Positions 1 through 9,516 of a DNA stretch of 64,000 bases are shown here, piece by piece. The stretch is taken from assembly GCF_041435015.1 (NCBI RefSeq), contig NZ_CP107989.1, forward strand, positions 6,138,001-6,202,000. Reading direction: 5' to 3'. Numbering within the stretch: the stretch's first letter is position 1; each line of letters begins with the position of its first letter. Source of the stretch: Streptomyces canus (lineage in GTDB: Bacteria; Actinomycetota; Actinomycetes; Streptomycetales; Streptomycetaceae). The position numbers were made by a program, and so were the translations under genes. The notes below the pieces were generated by a model. The model saw only the letters and a list, made by a program, of their open reading frames with translations, ran no database searches and was not told the origin of the DNA.

Positions 1-1573
1 AACGCTTGAACAGCGCCGGTGTCGGGGTGCCCTCGAAGCCGCCGATGTCGTGGCTCCAGAAGCCGAAGCCGGACAGGCCCAGCGACAGCCCCCCGCGCAG
101 CGACTCGGCCATCGACTCATAGGTCGCCTCGCAGTCGCCGCCCCAGTGCACCGGGAACTGCTGGCTGCCCGCGGTCGCCGAGCGGGCGAAGACCACCGCC
201 TCCTGTTCGCCGCGGTGCTTGCGCAGCACGTCGAAGACGGTCTGGTTGTAGAGGTAGCTGTAGTAGTTGTGCATCCGCTCCGGGTCGGAGCCGTCGGACC
301 ACTCCACGTCCAGCGGCACCCGCTCGCCGAAGTCGGTCTTGAAGCAGTCGACGCCCTGGGCGAGGAGCGCCTCCAGCTTGGCGGCGTACCAGTCGCGGGC
401 GGCCGGACTCGTGAAGTCGACCAGGGCCATGCCGGGCTGCCACAGGTCCCACTGCCACACACTGCCGTCCGGGCGCCTGAGGAGATGGCCGAGCGCCTTG
501 CCCTCCGCGAACAGGGGCGATCTCTGGGCGATGTACGGATTGATCCATGCGGAGACCCTGAGGCCCCGGGCGTGCAGTCGCGCGAGCATGCCCTCCGGGT
601 CGGGGAAGACCCGCGGGTCCCACTGGAAGTCGCACCAGTTGAACTCGCGCATCCAGAAGCAGTCGAAGTGGAAGACGGAGAGGGGGAGTTCACGCTCCCG
701 CATGCCCTCGATGAAGGACGTCACGGTCTCCTCGTCGTACGACGTCGTGAAGGACGTCGACAGCCACAGACCGAAGGACCAGGCGGGCGGGAGGGCCGGG
801 CGGCCGGTGAGGGCCGTGTACTTGCGGATGATCTCCTTCGGACTCGGGCCGTAGATGACGTAGTACGTCAACTCCTGTGTCTCGGCGCTGAACTGCACCC
901 GTGAGACCGCCTCCGAGCCCACCTCGAAGGAGACCTTGCCCGGGTGGTCGACGAAGACGCCGTAGCCCGCGTCCGTGAGGTAGAACGGGACGTTCTTGTA
1001 GGCCTGTTCGGTGGCCGTGCCGCCGTCGGCGTTCCAGATGTCGACGACCTGGCCGTTCTTCACCAGCGGCCCGAAGCGTTCACCGAGGCCGTACACCGAG
1101 GTGCCCACGCCGAGGCCCAGCTGCTCGCGCAGGTAGTGGGCGCCCGACGCGTCGCGCATGATGCCCATGCCCTTGGGGCCGCTGCCGGTCAGCAGCCGGC
1201 CGCCCGCGAGGAAGTCGACCTGCCAGGTGCCCGTGCGGGCGACCCGGACCGACAGCGTGCCGGAGGTGAGGGTGGCGTGCTCCTCGTCGTACTCCGTGTG
1301 AGCCGTGAAGTCCTCCGTACGGACCTCGAACGCGGGGCCCTGCGGCTGCTCGCCCTCGAAGTGGGTGAAGGTGACGCCGATGACGTCGGGTATCGGGGCA
1401 TGGGCGCTGATCGTCACGACCGGTCCCTTCAACAGGTCGCCGCGGCGGCGGATGGGCTGGGTCGGCGCGAGGATGTCCAGCCGGCCGTCCGATGCGGCGA
1501 CCTCGTGGACCTGGGCCGGGTGCGCCGCGGTGACGCCCTCACGCAGCAGCCAGTAGCCGTCGGTGAACTTCAT
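1..1573 (-). CDS. yicI: GH31 alpha-xylosidase (YicI-like), 3' end cut by window edge
   Basis: Glycoside hydrolase family 31; known YicI enzymes remove alpha-1,6-linked xylose from xyloglucan-type oligosaccharides in the cytoplasm. The visible 524 residues carry an N-terminal beta-sandwich (about 1-240) and most of the (beta/alpha)8 barrel. The family nucleophile motif KTDFGERVP places the nucleophile at Asp414, and HWGGDCEATYES places the acid/base at Asp480. YicI is about 770 residues, so roughly the last third lies outside the window. There is no signal peptide, so the enzyme should act on imported sugar. The ATG lies 13 bp downstream of the permease stop, so it is the last gene of the SBP-permease-permease-hydrolase operon. 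Substrate specificity is inferred from similarity and could be another alpha-glycoside. Confidence 0.9.
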   Translation of the reverse strand, partial: MKFTDGYWLLREGVTAAHPAQVHEVAASDGRLDILAPTQPIRRRGDLLKGPVVTISAHAPIPDVIGVTFTHFEGEQPQGPAFEVRTEDFTAHTEYDEEHATLTSGTLSVRVARTGTWQVDFLAGGRLLTGSGPKGMGIMRDASGAHYLREQLGLGVGTSVYGLGERFGPLVKNGQVVDIWNADGGTATEQAYKNVPFYLTDAGYGVFVDHPGKVSFEVGSEAVSRVQFSAETQELTYYVIYGPSPKEIIRKYTALTGRPALPPAWSFGLWLSTSFTTSYDEETVTSFIEGMRERELPLSVFHFDCFWMREFNWCDFQWDPRVFPDPEGMLARLHARGLRVSAWINPYIAQRSPLFAEGKALGHLLRRPDGSVWQWDLWQPGMALVDFTSPAARDWYAAKLEALLAQGVDCFKTDFGERVPLDVEWSDGSDPERMHNYYSYLYNQTVFDVLRKHRGEQEAVVFARSATAGSQQFPVHWGGDCEATYESMAESLRGGLSLGLSGFGFWSHDIGGFEGTPTPALFKR

Positions 1574-1586
1574 CTGTGGGGGGTCC

Positions 1587-2411
1587 TTACTTCACGGCAC
1601 CCACGGCGATACCGCGGGTGAGGGTTCGCTGGAAGACGAGGAAGAACACGATCGCGGGCAGGACGCCGAGCAGGGCGGCCGCGTTGGTCATCGTGGCGTC
1701 CATCAGACGCTGGCCCTGGAGGACGCCGAGGGCCACCGACACCGTCTGGTTGTCGTTGGAGATCAGCATGACCAGGGGGAGCAGGAACTCGTTCCAGGTC
1801 CAGATGAAGAAGAAGACGAGCAGTACACCGAGGGTGGGGCGGCTGACGGGGACGACGATCCGCCACAGGACCTGCCACCGGTTCGCGCCGTCGATGCGGG
1901 CCGCCTCCAGGATCTCGCGCGGGAACTGGCCGAGGACCGCGGAGAGCAGATACGTGCCGAAGGCCGCCTGGATCACCGTGAACACGATGATCACGCTCAA
2001 CCTCGTGTCGTAGAGGCCCACTTCCTTGCTCAGGTAGTAGACCGGGTAGACCAGCGCCTCCTGCGGCAGCATGTTCGCGAGGACGAAGAAGGCGAGCACC
2101 CAGGTCCGGCCCTTGACGCGGCCGATGCCGATCGCGTAGGCGTTCAGAACGGACAGGATCACGGCCAGTACCGCCACCGAGCCGCTGATCAGGACCGAGT
2201 TGACCAGCTTCCGACCGAAGTCGACGCGTTCCCAGAAATCCTTGATGCCCGTCGTGTACAGGCCGTCGGGAAGGCTCAGGGGGCCGTTCTGGGCGTATTC
2301 CGTGGGGGACTTGAAGGCGTTGACCGTGACGATCAGGAACGGCACGATCATGAACAGGGCCGCGACGCACAGGGCGATCAGGACCGGGTAGCGGCGCAGC
2401 GCGGTGGTCAT
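1587..2411 (-). CDS. Carbohydrate ABC transporter permease (CUT1, MalG-type)
   Basis: Inner-membrane permease of a CUT1 sugar importer, 274 residues, the usual length for MalG-type subunits. Six hydrophobic segments are visible, starting with LIALCVAALFMIVPFLIVTV near the N-terminus. The EAA loop that docks the ATPase is present (EAARIDGANRWQVLWRIVVP, near residue 190). The ATG overlaps the stop of the preceding permease by 4 nt (ATGA), which fixes the start and implies translational coupling. No ATPase gene is in the operon; streptomycete CUT1 systems usually share the MsiK ATPase, which is inference here. Confidence 0.93.
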   Translation of the reverse strand: MTTALRRYPVLIALCVAALFMIVPFLIVTVNAFKSPTEYAQNGPLSLPDGLYTTGIKDFWERVDFGRKLVNSVLISGSVAVLAVILSVLNAYAIGIGRVKGRTWVLAFFVLANMLPQEALVYPVYYLSKEVGLYDTRLSVIIVFTVIQAAFGTYLLSAVLGQFPREILEAARIDGANRWQVLWRIVVPVSRPTLGVLLVFFFIWTWNEFLLPLVMLISNDNQTVSVALGVLQGQRLMDATMTNAAALLGVLPAIVFFLVFQRTLTRGIAVGAVK

Positions 2412-3352
2412 GAGTCGGTCCTCTCCTGGAGCCTCAGACCGATCAGGGAGAGCGCCAGGATGACCACCGTCAGCACGGTGGAGATCGCGGCGCCGTAGCC
2501 GACCTGCGTCTTCTCGAAGAACGTGGTGAAGGAGAAGTAGGAGGGCACGTCGGTGGCGCCGCCGGGCCCGCCCTTCGTGAGCACGTACACCGCGCCGAAC
2601 ACCTTGAGCGCGGCGATCGAGCACCAGGTGAGGACGACGTAGATCTCCGGCCGGATCTGGGGCAGCGTGATGTGCCAGAAGCGGCGCCACCAGCCGGCGC
2701 CGTCCAGTTCGGCCGCCTCGTACAACTGGGGGTCGACGCGCTGCAGGCCCGCCATGAAGACGACCAGCGGGAAGCCCAGTTGGACCCAGACCATGACGCC
2801 CATGACGCTGTAGAGCGCAAGGTCGGGATCGCCCAGCCAGTCCTGCTGCCAGGAGCCGAGGCCGATCGCCTTCAGGAGCGCGTTGAGCGAGCCGTTGTCC
2901 GGGGCGAGGATCCAGCTCCAGACGATGCCGGCGACCGCGATCGGCAGCACCTGGGGAAGGTAGAAGCAGGCGCGGAGAACGGCGGCTGTTCTGGACCCGA
3001 AGTGCTTGCCGACGTAGTCGAACAGGGCGGCGGCGAGGACCAGTCCGAGGGCCGTGGGGATCGCCGCCATCGCCACGACCATGGACAGGCTGTGCCGGAA
3101 GGACGCCCAGAACTCGGAATCGTCCATCAGCTCGCGGTAGTTGGCGAGCCCCGACCACTCGGGGGAGCCCACGCCCTGCCAGTCCGTGAAGCTCACGTAC
3201 GTGTTCATCACGAACGGCAGGACGATGACCGCGAGGAAGGCGAGGGCGCCCGGGAGGAGGAAGAGGGCGTAGGAGTCGCGGGGGCGGCGCGGGGGCCGTA
3301 CGGCAGCGCCCTTGCCGGCCGCCCGCGCACTCCGTTCGACGGTCACCGTCAT
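2408..3352 (-). CDS. Carbohydrate ABC transporter permease (CUT1, MalF-type)
   Basis: Second membrane subunit of the importer, 314 residues. A basic N-terminus (RPPRRPRDS) is followed by the first membrane helix YALFLLPGALAFLAVIVLPF. The EAA loop EAAELDGAGWWRRFWHITLP is visible in the C-terminal half. The ATG overlaps the stop of the binding-protein gene by 4 nt and the gene's own stop overlaps the next permease, so all three importer genes are translationally coupled. Confidence 0.93.
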   Translation of the reverse strand: MTVTVERSARAAGKGAAVRPPRRPRDSYALFLLPGALAFLAVIVLPFVMNTYVSFTDWQGVGSPEWSGLANYRELMDDSEFWASFRHSLSMVVAMAAIPTALGLVLAAALFDYVGKHFGSRTAAVLRACFYLPQVLPIAVAGIVWSWILAPDNGSLNALLKAIGLGSWQQDWLGDPDLALYSVMGVMVWVQLGFPLVVFMAGLQRVDPQLYEAAELDGAGWWRRFWHITLPQIRPEIYVVLTWCSIAALKVFGAVYVLTKGGPGGATDVPSYFSFTTFFEKTQVGYGAAISTVLTVVILALSLIGLRLQERTDS

Positions 3353-4641
3353 TGCTTCGGCGCGCCCTTGTCGTAGGCCTCCTGGAGATCGCTGAGGTAG
3401 CCGTCGGGCTTCTCGCTGCCCGTGATCAGCTTCTGGGTCCCGGAGACGAGGACGTCGTAGAAGCCGGGGACCGGCCAGTCGGGGTAGAAGGCCAGGCCGT
3501 CGTTCCTGGAGAGGGTGTTGAAGTCGTCGATCAGGGTCTTCGACTGGGGGTCGGTGATGGCGGAGGCGTCGGCCGCGACCGGGACGCCCCCGGAGTTGCC
3601 GAGCAGGTTCTGGATCTTCTTCGACATGGTGATGTCGATGAAGTCGTAGGCGAGGTCCTTGTTCTTCGAACCCTTCGGTACGACCCAGAGGTTGCCGCCG
3701 GAGCCGAGAGTGAGCTTCGAGTCGGGCCACCGGAAGGTGCCCCAGTCGAACTTGTTGTCCGTCTTGAAGCGGCCGTACCACCAACTGCCGGAGAACAGGA
3801 TCGGCGCCTTGCCGGAGGTGAAGGAGACACCGGCGGCCTCTTCGTTCTGGCCGCTGGAGGACTTGCTGAAGTATCCCTTCTTCACCCAGTCGGTGAAGGT
3901 CTGGGCGCCGTACGTCCAGGCCGCGTCGTGGAAGTCCGTCTTGCCCTTGTAGAGCTGGTAGGCGTCGACCCACGAGCGGTCGGCCTTCGACAGCGCCAGT
4001 TGGTAGAGGTACTGCTGGGCCGGGTAGGCGGCGCCGCCGTTGGCGAGGGGGGTGACCTTGTTCTCGACGAACGTGTCCATCGCGGCGGTCAGTTCGTCGA
4101 GCGTCTTCGGCTCGGCGATGCCGTACTTCTTGAAGAGGTCCTTGTTGTAGTAGACCAGCGTGTACTCGGCGTAGTTGGGAACGCCGTACCACTTGCCGGA
4201 GCCCATCACGCCGTTGGTGTCGTAGAGGCTCGTCGTGCGCACGCTCGGGCTGAGCTTCTTGTCCCAGCCGCGCTTGGTCGCCTCTTCCGTGAGGTCGGTG
4301 AGCAGACCTTGCTTCGAGAGCAGGCCGGCGGTCGCGTTGCCCTTGTTGTACTCCATGAGGTCGGGGGCGTCCGAGGAGTTGAGGACCATCGGAGCGGTCT
4401 TCTGGATCTGGTCGAAGCTCTTCTCCTCGAACTCCACCTTCACACCGGGGTGCGTGGCCTCGAACTCCTTGATCGCCTCCTTCCAGGCGATGCCCATCGC
4501 GCTGCTCGGACCCTCGTAGTGCCAGAGCCTGAGTGTCTTGCCGTCGGAGGACCCGCTGTCCGAGTCCCCGCAGGAGGTCACCAGCAGCGATCCGGTCAGG
4601 ATCACCGCCGCCGCCACCACGCGCCGTCGTGCCGTCAACAT
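3349..4641 (-). CDS. Extracellular sugar-binding lipoprotein of ABC transporter
   Basis: Family 1 solute-binding protein, 430 residues. The N-terminus MLTARRRVVAAAVILTGSLL is a type II signal peptide ending in the lipobox LVTSC with Cys24 as the lipidated residue, so the protein is anchored outside the membrane. The mature part starts with a linker rich in Ser, Gly and Asp and then the family signature KTLRLWHYEGPS. A start 15 codons upstream (position 4686) is possible, but GGAGG lies 7 nt before the chosen ATG and the signal peptide begins there. It is the first gene of the operon and sits behind a LacI-type palindrome. The ligand is probably a xylose-containing oligosaccharide, judged only from the adjacent GH31 gene. 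Confidence 0.92.
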   Translation of the reverse strand: MLTARRRVVAAAVILTGSLLVTSCGDSDSGSSDGKTLRLWHYEGPSSAMGIAWKEAIKEFEATHPGVKVEFEEKSFDQIQKTAPMVLNSSDAPDLMEYNKGNATAGLLSKQGLLTDLTEEATKRGWDKKLSPSVRTTSLYDTNGVMGSGKWYGVPNYAEYTLVYYNKDLFKKYGIAEPKTLDELTAAMDTFVENKVTPLANGGAAYPAQQYLYQLALSKADRSWVDAYQLYKGKTDFHDAAWTYGAQTFTDWVKKGYFSKSSSGQNEEAAGVSFTSGKAPILFSGSWWYGRFKTDNKFDWGTFRWPDSKLTLGSGGNLWVVPKGSKNKDLAYDFIDITMSKKIQNLLGNSGGVPVAADASAITDPQSKTLIDDFNTLSRNDGLAFYPDWPVPGFYDVLVSGTQKLITGSEKPDGYLSDLQEAYDKGAPKQ

Positions 4642-4723
4642 CCCGTACCTCCGGGGAGTCGGATGGTGCTTCGGGCCGGGCGCCACGCAGGGGTCGTCGA
4701 TTCGACTCCATTCGACGACGCCT

Positions 4724-4739
4724 GTCGAAGCGCTTCGAC
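4724..4739. promoter_or_regulatory. LacI-family operator, perfect 16-bp palindrome
   Basis: GTCGAAGCGCTTCGAC is a perfect palindrome with a central CG, the typical layout of a LacI/GalR operator. It lies 82 bp upstream of the sugar-binding protein start. A weaker, related dyad (TGAAGCGATTCGA) follows at about 4794-4806. No LacI gene is in the window; it would be expected beyond the left edge or elsewhere. Confidence 0.75.
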
Positions 4740-4825
4740 GAAGGAACGTATGTGGCGCCTTTGAAGGTCGTCAATGGGTTATGCAGGATCGGGTGAAGCG
4801 ATTCGACGATCGGGTCGGGGGGAGG

Positions 4826-5437
4826 GTGGCGCGTCAGGGTGGGGTTGGTTGTGGCGGTGGGGTTGGAGTGGTGGGTCGGGGCGGGGGTGTTCGGCTGTCC
4901 GGCCGACGGGGGTGCGGCGGTGGGGGTGGTCGGGGTGCTGTGGCGGGCCGTGGACGAGAGGTGTCGCCTGTTCGGCCGTCGGGGCGTGCGGGCGTGTGTG
5001 GCCGGGCCGACGCGAGGGCGGTCATCGTCGGGGCTGTGGTGGTCGGGGTGCCGTAGCCCGCTGTCGGCGAGCCGTGTTGGACTGCCTGGCCGTCGGGGGT
5101 GCTGTGGTGGTGGGGGTGCCCTAGCGAGTTGTGGGCGAGAGGTGGTCGACTGTCCGGCTGTCGACGTTGTTGCTGTGGGCGGGCGATATGAAGGTGTTCG
5201 TCAGGGCCGTGGCAGCTGTAGTCGGTCGTGGGGGAGACGTGCTCGGTCGTCCGGCCGACGTGAGGGCGGTTGTCAGGGTCGTCGCGGCTGTGGTGGTGGG
5301 GTTGTTGTAGTGGGTTGTGGGTGAGGCGTGTTCGGTCGTCCGGCCGAGGTGAGGGCGGTTGTCAGGGTCGTCGCGGCTGTGGTGGTGGGGTTGTTGTAGT
5401 GGGCTGTGGGTGACGCGTGCTCGGTCGTCCGGCCGAC
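4826..5437. repeat. Degenerate ~89-bp tandem array derived from the MFS gene 3' end
   Basis: The 89-bp unit starting GTGAGGGCGGTTGTCAGGG occurs at 5260 and 5349 as near-identical copies. The same sequence continues at 5438 as the segment encoding the last membrane helix of the MFS transporter. To the left, increasingly decayed copies or parts of copies can be traced to about 4826, for example the shared GTGCCGTAGCCCGC-type core near 5050 and the GTCCGGCCGAC-type end near 4895, 5160 and 5250. The stretch between the two transcription units holds no convincing gene; the short frames open through it are by-products of the G/T-rich repeats. Confidence 0.7.
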
Positions 5438-6705
5438 GTGAGCGCGGTTGTCAGGGCCGCGGCCGCCGCCGTGATCGGGACTCCGTAGCCCGCCGTCGGT
5501 GAGAGGTGCTCCACCGTCCAGCCGCCCGCCGCGCTGCCGCAGGCGATTCCGCCGAACAGGCCGGTCACCGCGAGGGTCATGCCTTCGTTGAGGCGGCCGG
5601 GCGGGGTGCGGCGCTGGATCAGGGTCATCCCGGTGACCATCGTCGGGGCGGTCGCCATCCCGGCGATCAGCAGCGCGGCCGCCAGGGCGAGCAGGGAGCC
5701 CGTGAGGGAGGCGGCCAGCAGGGGGAGAGTCAGCAGGGTCGTCATGGCGGCGATGCACCACACGTACCGGTCCTCGGCGGAACCGGTCCGTCGTGTCGCC
5801 CCGTAGGCCAGCCCCGCCGCGCACGACCCGGCCGCCTGGAGCGCGAGCACCACCCCGGCCGCCGAGCGGTGTCCCTGGGCGTCGGCGAAGGCGATGGTGA
5901 CGACCTCCATGGAGCCGAAGACGGCACCCATGGCAAGGCAGACGGCGAGCAGGGGTGGGATGCCGGGCGCGCGGAAGGGCGCCTGCGAAAGGCCACGCTT
6001 CCGCACCGGCGGTTCCGTCGAGCGCTGCGCGGCGAACACCAGCACACCCGTCACCAGCAGCACCACCCCGGCCAGCGTGCCCGCCTCCGGGAAGAACGCC
6101 GTGCACAGGAAGGCCGCGAGAACCGGGCCCAGCATGTAGCACGCCTCGTCGACGGCCTGCTCGAAGGAGTTCGCGACATGGAGGGACTTCTCGTCGCCCG
6201 CGAGGAGGTGGGCCCAACGGGCACGGGACATGCCGCCGAGGTTGGGCGTGGTGGCGGTGGCGGCGTACGACACGAAGAGCGTCCACGCCGGCGCGCCGAG
6301 GCGGACGCACAGCAGCAGCGCGAGCGAACCCAGTGCGGCGAGTGCCGTGGCCGGTACGGCGATCTTGGCCTGTCCGTGTCGGTCGACGAGCCGCGCGGTC
6401 CACGGGGCGACCACCGCCGTCGCCGCGAGGCCCGCCGCAGTGACGGCGCCGGCGAGGGCGTACGACCCACGCGTCCCGGCGATCATGACGACCGAGCTGA
6501 CGCTGAACATGCCCATGGGCAGGCGGGCGAGAAGGTTCCCGATGGTGAAGGCGCGGGCTCCGGGGGTGGCGAGAAGGCGGCGATAGGCACTTGGCTCGCG
6601 CGGGGCATGCGGGATTCGCGGGCCTCGCGGGCCTCGTGGGCTGAAGTCGACGATGACGAGGGCGTCGGCGGTCGTGGTGAACATCGGTCGGTCCGGTCGC
6701 GGCAT
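5362..6705 (-). CDS. MFS transporter (drug/metabolite exporter type)
   Basis: Major facilitator superfamily protein, 447 residues, about 12 hydrophobic segments after a ~50-residue cytoplasmic N-terminus. The signature between helices 2 and 3 reads ARLVDRHGQAK. The last helix ends near SAGRP; the final ~20 residues (Pro/Thr/Gln-rich) are encoded by a copy of the 89-bp tandem repeat and look acquired, since repeat copies changed the frame and the stop. It is divergent from a LysR regulator with 83 bp between starts, the classic arrangement of a LysR-controlled exporter. A downstream start (Met8) is possible. Substrate unknown. Confidence 0.85.
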   Translation of the reverse strand: MPRPDRPMFTTTADALVIVDFSPRGPRGPRIPHAPREPSAYRRLLATPGARAFTIGNLLARLPMGMFSVSSVVMIAGTRGSYALAGAVTAAGLAATAVVAPWTARLVDRHGQAKIAVPATALAALGSLALLLCVRLGAPAWTLFVSYAATATTPNLGGMSRARWAHLLAGDEKSLHVANSFEQAVDEACYMLGPVLAAFLCTAFFPEAGTLAGVVLLVTGVLVFAAQRSTEPPVRKRGLSQAPFRAPGIPPLLAVCLAMGAVFGSMEVVTIAFADAQGHRSAAGVVLALQAAGSCAAGLAYGATRRTGSAEDRYVWCIAAMTTLLTLPLLAASLTGSLLALAAALLIAGMATAPTMVTGMTLIQRRTPPGRLNEGMTLAVTGLFGGIACGSAAGGWTVEHLSPTAGYGVPITAAAAALTTALTSAGRPSTRHPQPTTTTPPPQPRRP

Positions 6706-6788
6706 GCGTCTACCGTCGCGTGGCGGCGATCAAGAGGTCCAACACCTTCTCCTCACCGATTCACGCACCAGTGTTGTAAGTTCGCCCG

Positions 6789-7784
6789 ATGTCCGCGCCC
6801 AGCCCGAGCCCCGGCCCCCGCTCCCACCACCTCGACCCGCGTCTCCTGCGCGCCTTCCTGGCCGTCGCCGACGAGCTCCACTTCACGCGCGCGGCGGCCC
6901 GGCTCTACGTCGCCCAACAGGCGCTCAGCCGTGATGTGCGGCGGCTGGAGCGGGAGTTGGGTGCAGAGCTGTTCGTGCGCACGACCCGGCAGGTGACACT
7001 GACCGGCGACGGCGAGCGGCTGGTGCCGTACGCCCGCCGGGCCCTGGACGCCCAGGACGAGCTGCTCGCCGCCTTCGCGCAGGCCCGTCCGCTGCTCGTG
7101 GACCTGAACTTCCCCGACCAGGCAACCGCCCGTGCTGTGCTGCTGCGGGCCCGGGAACTCGCCCCCGACCAGGAGCTGATGGCCCGCTACGAGAGCGGGC
7201 TGACCGGCGCCGCGGGCGAGCTGCTGGCCGGTCGCCTCGACGTGTCCTTCGGCCGGTTCACCGGTCTCGACCCGGCGCTGAGGGCGGGCCTGGACCACCA
7301 GCCCGTGCGCCTCGAGCCCATGGCCGTCGTCCTGCCCGAGGATCACCCGCTGGTCTCCCTGGAACGGGTGCCGCTCGCCGCCCTGGAGGGCGAGACCGTG
7401 TACGCGGGGGCCGGAAATCCGCGTACTCCGGAATGGACCGATCTCGCTCGTCGGCTGTTCGAAGGACGGGGCATCGACATCGCTCCGCCGGCCCCGCTCG
7501 CGGTCGGCGACGAGGAGTTCCAGCGGATCATGGCGAAGACTCGGAACCCGATTCTCGCGGTCGTGGATTTTCCGGCCATGCCTGCCACCGTGCTGCGTCC
7601 GCTGGTCGACCCGGTACCTCTGTCGCCCGTGTCGCTGGTGTGGCGCAGGGGTCTGGCGCATCCCGCGTTCGACGCCCTTCGGCGTGCCGCAATCGAACTT
7701 TCCGTCGAACTTGACTGGCTTCGTCGGCCCGCCGATGGATGGATTCCAGCCACCGATGAGCTCGATATGAACATCCACAAATGA
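6789..7784 (+). CDS. LysR-family transcriptional regulator
   Basis: 331 residues, standard LysR length. The winged HTH is at about residues 16-75 (LDPRLLRAFLAVADELHF, with recognition helix QQALSRDVRRLERELGAELF). The effector-binding domain follows from about residue 100, although its first strand is shortened. It is transcribed away from the MFS gene and probably controls it. The start lies only about 20 bp after a TTGTAAGT-like stretch and lacks a clear ribosome-binding site, so a leaderless message is possible. Confidence 0.9.
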   Translation: MSAPSPSPGPRSHHLDPRLLRAFLAVADELHFTRAAARLYVAQQALSRDVRRLERELGAELFVRTTRQVTLTGDGERLVPYARRALDAQDELLAAFAQARPLLVDLNFPDQATARAVLLRARELAPDQELMARYESGLTGAAGELLAGRLDVSFGRFTGLDPALRAGLDHQPVRLEPMAVVLPEDHPLVSLERVPLAALEGETVYAGAGNPRTPEWTDLARRLFEGRGIDIAPPAPLAVGDEEFQRIMAKTRNPILAVVDFPAMPATVLRPLVDPVPLSPVSLVWRRGLAHPAFDALRRAAIELSVELDWLRRPADGWIPATDELDMNIHK

Positions 7785-7854
7785 CACGTGGCAAACACAC
7801 TTCCTTCGTCTGCGCTACATTCGTGACCTGAGCACGGTGTGGTAAAGGGGGCGC

Positions 7855-8973
7855 TTGGACCAGGTGGGGGCCTGGTTCAGCCGACGTGTGCTCAAGGTCG
7901 ACAGCGCGCCCAGAACAGCCCGTGGGGGGAAGTGCGTGCGCGTGAAGAACCTAAAAAAGTGGCGAGAAGACGCCCAACCGGAATGGCCCGAGGCTGCATC
8001 AGGCACCCAGGACATACTGACAGCTGGGGGCACCACCCAGACGTTTTCGGAAACCGGCGAAACCGGCACAACCGGAGCCCTGGCCGACGACGGGAAGCGG
8101 GACTTCCCCGGAGCCCCGAGAGCGGACCGCGGCCGGGGTGCCCCGGAGCCGGCCGGCCGCAGAGCCGTCGTACGCGATCCGTGGGACGAGTCCGGCAGCG
8201 GTGCCGGTCACGCACACGATCCGCACGAGGTGACCGTCCAGCTCGACGGGGTCGACGGGGTCGGCGGGAACGGCGACGAGCGCATCGAGGGCCGTCCCGG
8301 AGGTGAGGGCGGGTCCGAGAGCTCCGACGGCCCGGTCTTCGTCGACGAGTCGGGCCGGCGCAGCCGCCGCTTCCGTCGTATCGGCATCGCCGTGGGCCTG
8401 GCCTGTGCGGTCTACGCCGTCGTCATCGTCGTCACCCTGCTGTCCGGCAACTCCAACGCGCCCTGGCTCCCCATGACGGGCCCGAAGGACGACGCCCCGG
8501 CCGGCAAGGTCGACACCAGCCCGATGCCGGCGGACTCCGCCCTGCCCTCCGCCACCACGGGGGTGATCCCGGGGACCACCCCGACGGTCAGCGGCGGGGT
8601 GACACCGGTTCCTGGGGCCAGTGGCACCGCGCCCGGCGCCACCGTGAGCCCGGGCAAGCCGGGGACGTCCGCCGATCCGTCGGCCACCGCGACCCAGCCC
8701 GGCGGCAACCCGTCGGCCAGCGCCGATCCCTCGACGCAGCCGACCCAGTCGATCACCCCGCCGCCCAGTCCCTCGGTCACCCCGCCCGTCACCACCAGCC
8801 CCGACCCCTCGGTCGCCCCGACCGAGACCACGGGCGGCGGCAGCGCCGGCCCCGGCACGGTGGCCGACGGCCCGCCCTCGCCCGCACCCGTCGCGTCGGA
8901 GACCTCCGGTACGCCGGTTCCGGTGCCGTCCGGCGGCCCGCTGTCGTCCCCGTCCCCGGAGCGCCTTCTGTGA
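7855..8973 (+). CDS. matA: MatA-like single-pass membrane protein of PNAG operon
   Basis: 372 residues. The N-terminal ~160 residues are acidic and low in complexity. An Arg-rich stop-transfer signal (RRSRRFRRI) and one membrane helix (GIAVGLACAVYAVVIVVTLL) lie at about 164-190, and the extracellular tail is long and rich in Pro, Ser and Thr. It precedes matB with stop/start coupling through a repeat array. In streptomycetes matA and matB are required for poly-N-acetylglucosamine-like glycan and pellet formation; the name rests on operon context. The TTG start has AAAGGGGG just upstream; a GTG at 7936 with GGGGGGAA upstream is an alternative. The C-terminal ~22 residues are the segment repeated downstream. 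Confidence 0.7.
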   Translation: MDQVGAWFSRRVLKVDSAPRTARGGKCVRVKNLKKWREDAQPEWPEAASGTQDILTAGGTTQTFSETGETGTTGALADDGKRDFPGAPRADRGRGAPEPAGRRAVVRDPWDESGSGAGHAHDPHEVTVQLDGVDGVGGNGDERIEGRPGGEGGSESSDGPVFVDESGRRSRRFRRIGIAVGLACAVYAVVIVVTLLSGNSNAPWLPMTGPKDDAPAGKVDTSPMPADSALPSATTGVIPGTTPTVSGGVTPVPGASGTAPGATVSPGKPGTSADPSATATQPGGNPSASADPSTQPTQSITPPPSPSVTPPVTTSPDPSVAPTETTGGGSAGPGTVADGPPSPAPVASETSGTPVPVPSGGPLSSPSPERLL

Positions 8974-9516
8974 TGCCGCGCCAGCTCCGGCACGGTGGCC
9001 GACGGCCCGCCCTCGCCCGCACCCGTCGCGTCGGAGACCTCCGGTACGCCGGTTCCGGTGCCGTCCGGCGGCCCGCTGTCGTCCCCGTCCCCGGAGCGCC
9101 TTCTGTGATGCCGCGCCAGCTCCGGCACGGTGGCCGACGGCCCGCCCTCGCCCGCACCCGTCGCGTCGGAGACCTCCGGTACGCCGGTTCCGGTGCCGTC
9201 CGGCGGTCCGCTGTCGTCCCCGTCCCCGGAGCGCCTTCTGTGATGCCGCGCCAGCTCCGGCACGGTGGCCGACGGCCCGCCCTCGCCCGCACCCGTCGCG
9301 TCGGAGACCTCCCGTGCGCCGGTTCCGGTGCCGTCCGGCGATCCGCTGTCGTCCCCGTCCCCGGAGCGCCTTCTGTGATGGCGTCCCGTATCCGCCGCGC
9401 GGGGGCCTTTGTCGGCTCAGTCGCCTACGTGCCCGTCGCGTCGGAGACCTCCGGCACCTCGGCTCCCGCGTCGTCCGACGCCCCGCTCTCTTCCCCGTCC
9501 CCGGAGTACATCCCCT
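8854..9516 (+). repeat. 135-bp tandem repeat spanning the matA stop / matB start junction
   Basis: Four copies begin with GGCACGGTGGCCGACGG at 8854, 8989, 9124 and 9259, an exact 135-bp period (45 codons). A shortened, diverged fifth copy runs to the matB start. Copies differ by only a few bases, so expansion is recent. Each unit holds the end of the matA reading frame and a TGATG overlap. The last units add GGCGTCCCG or GGCATCCCG after that ATG, matching the 5' end of matB. Confidence 0.95.

Noticed and set aside
8854..9400. CRISPR array
   Set aside because: The repeats are contiguous 135-bp units without unique spacers, and no cas genes are present.
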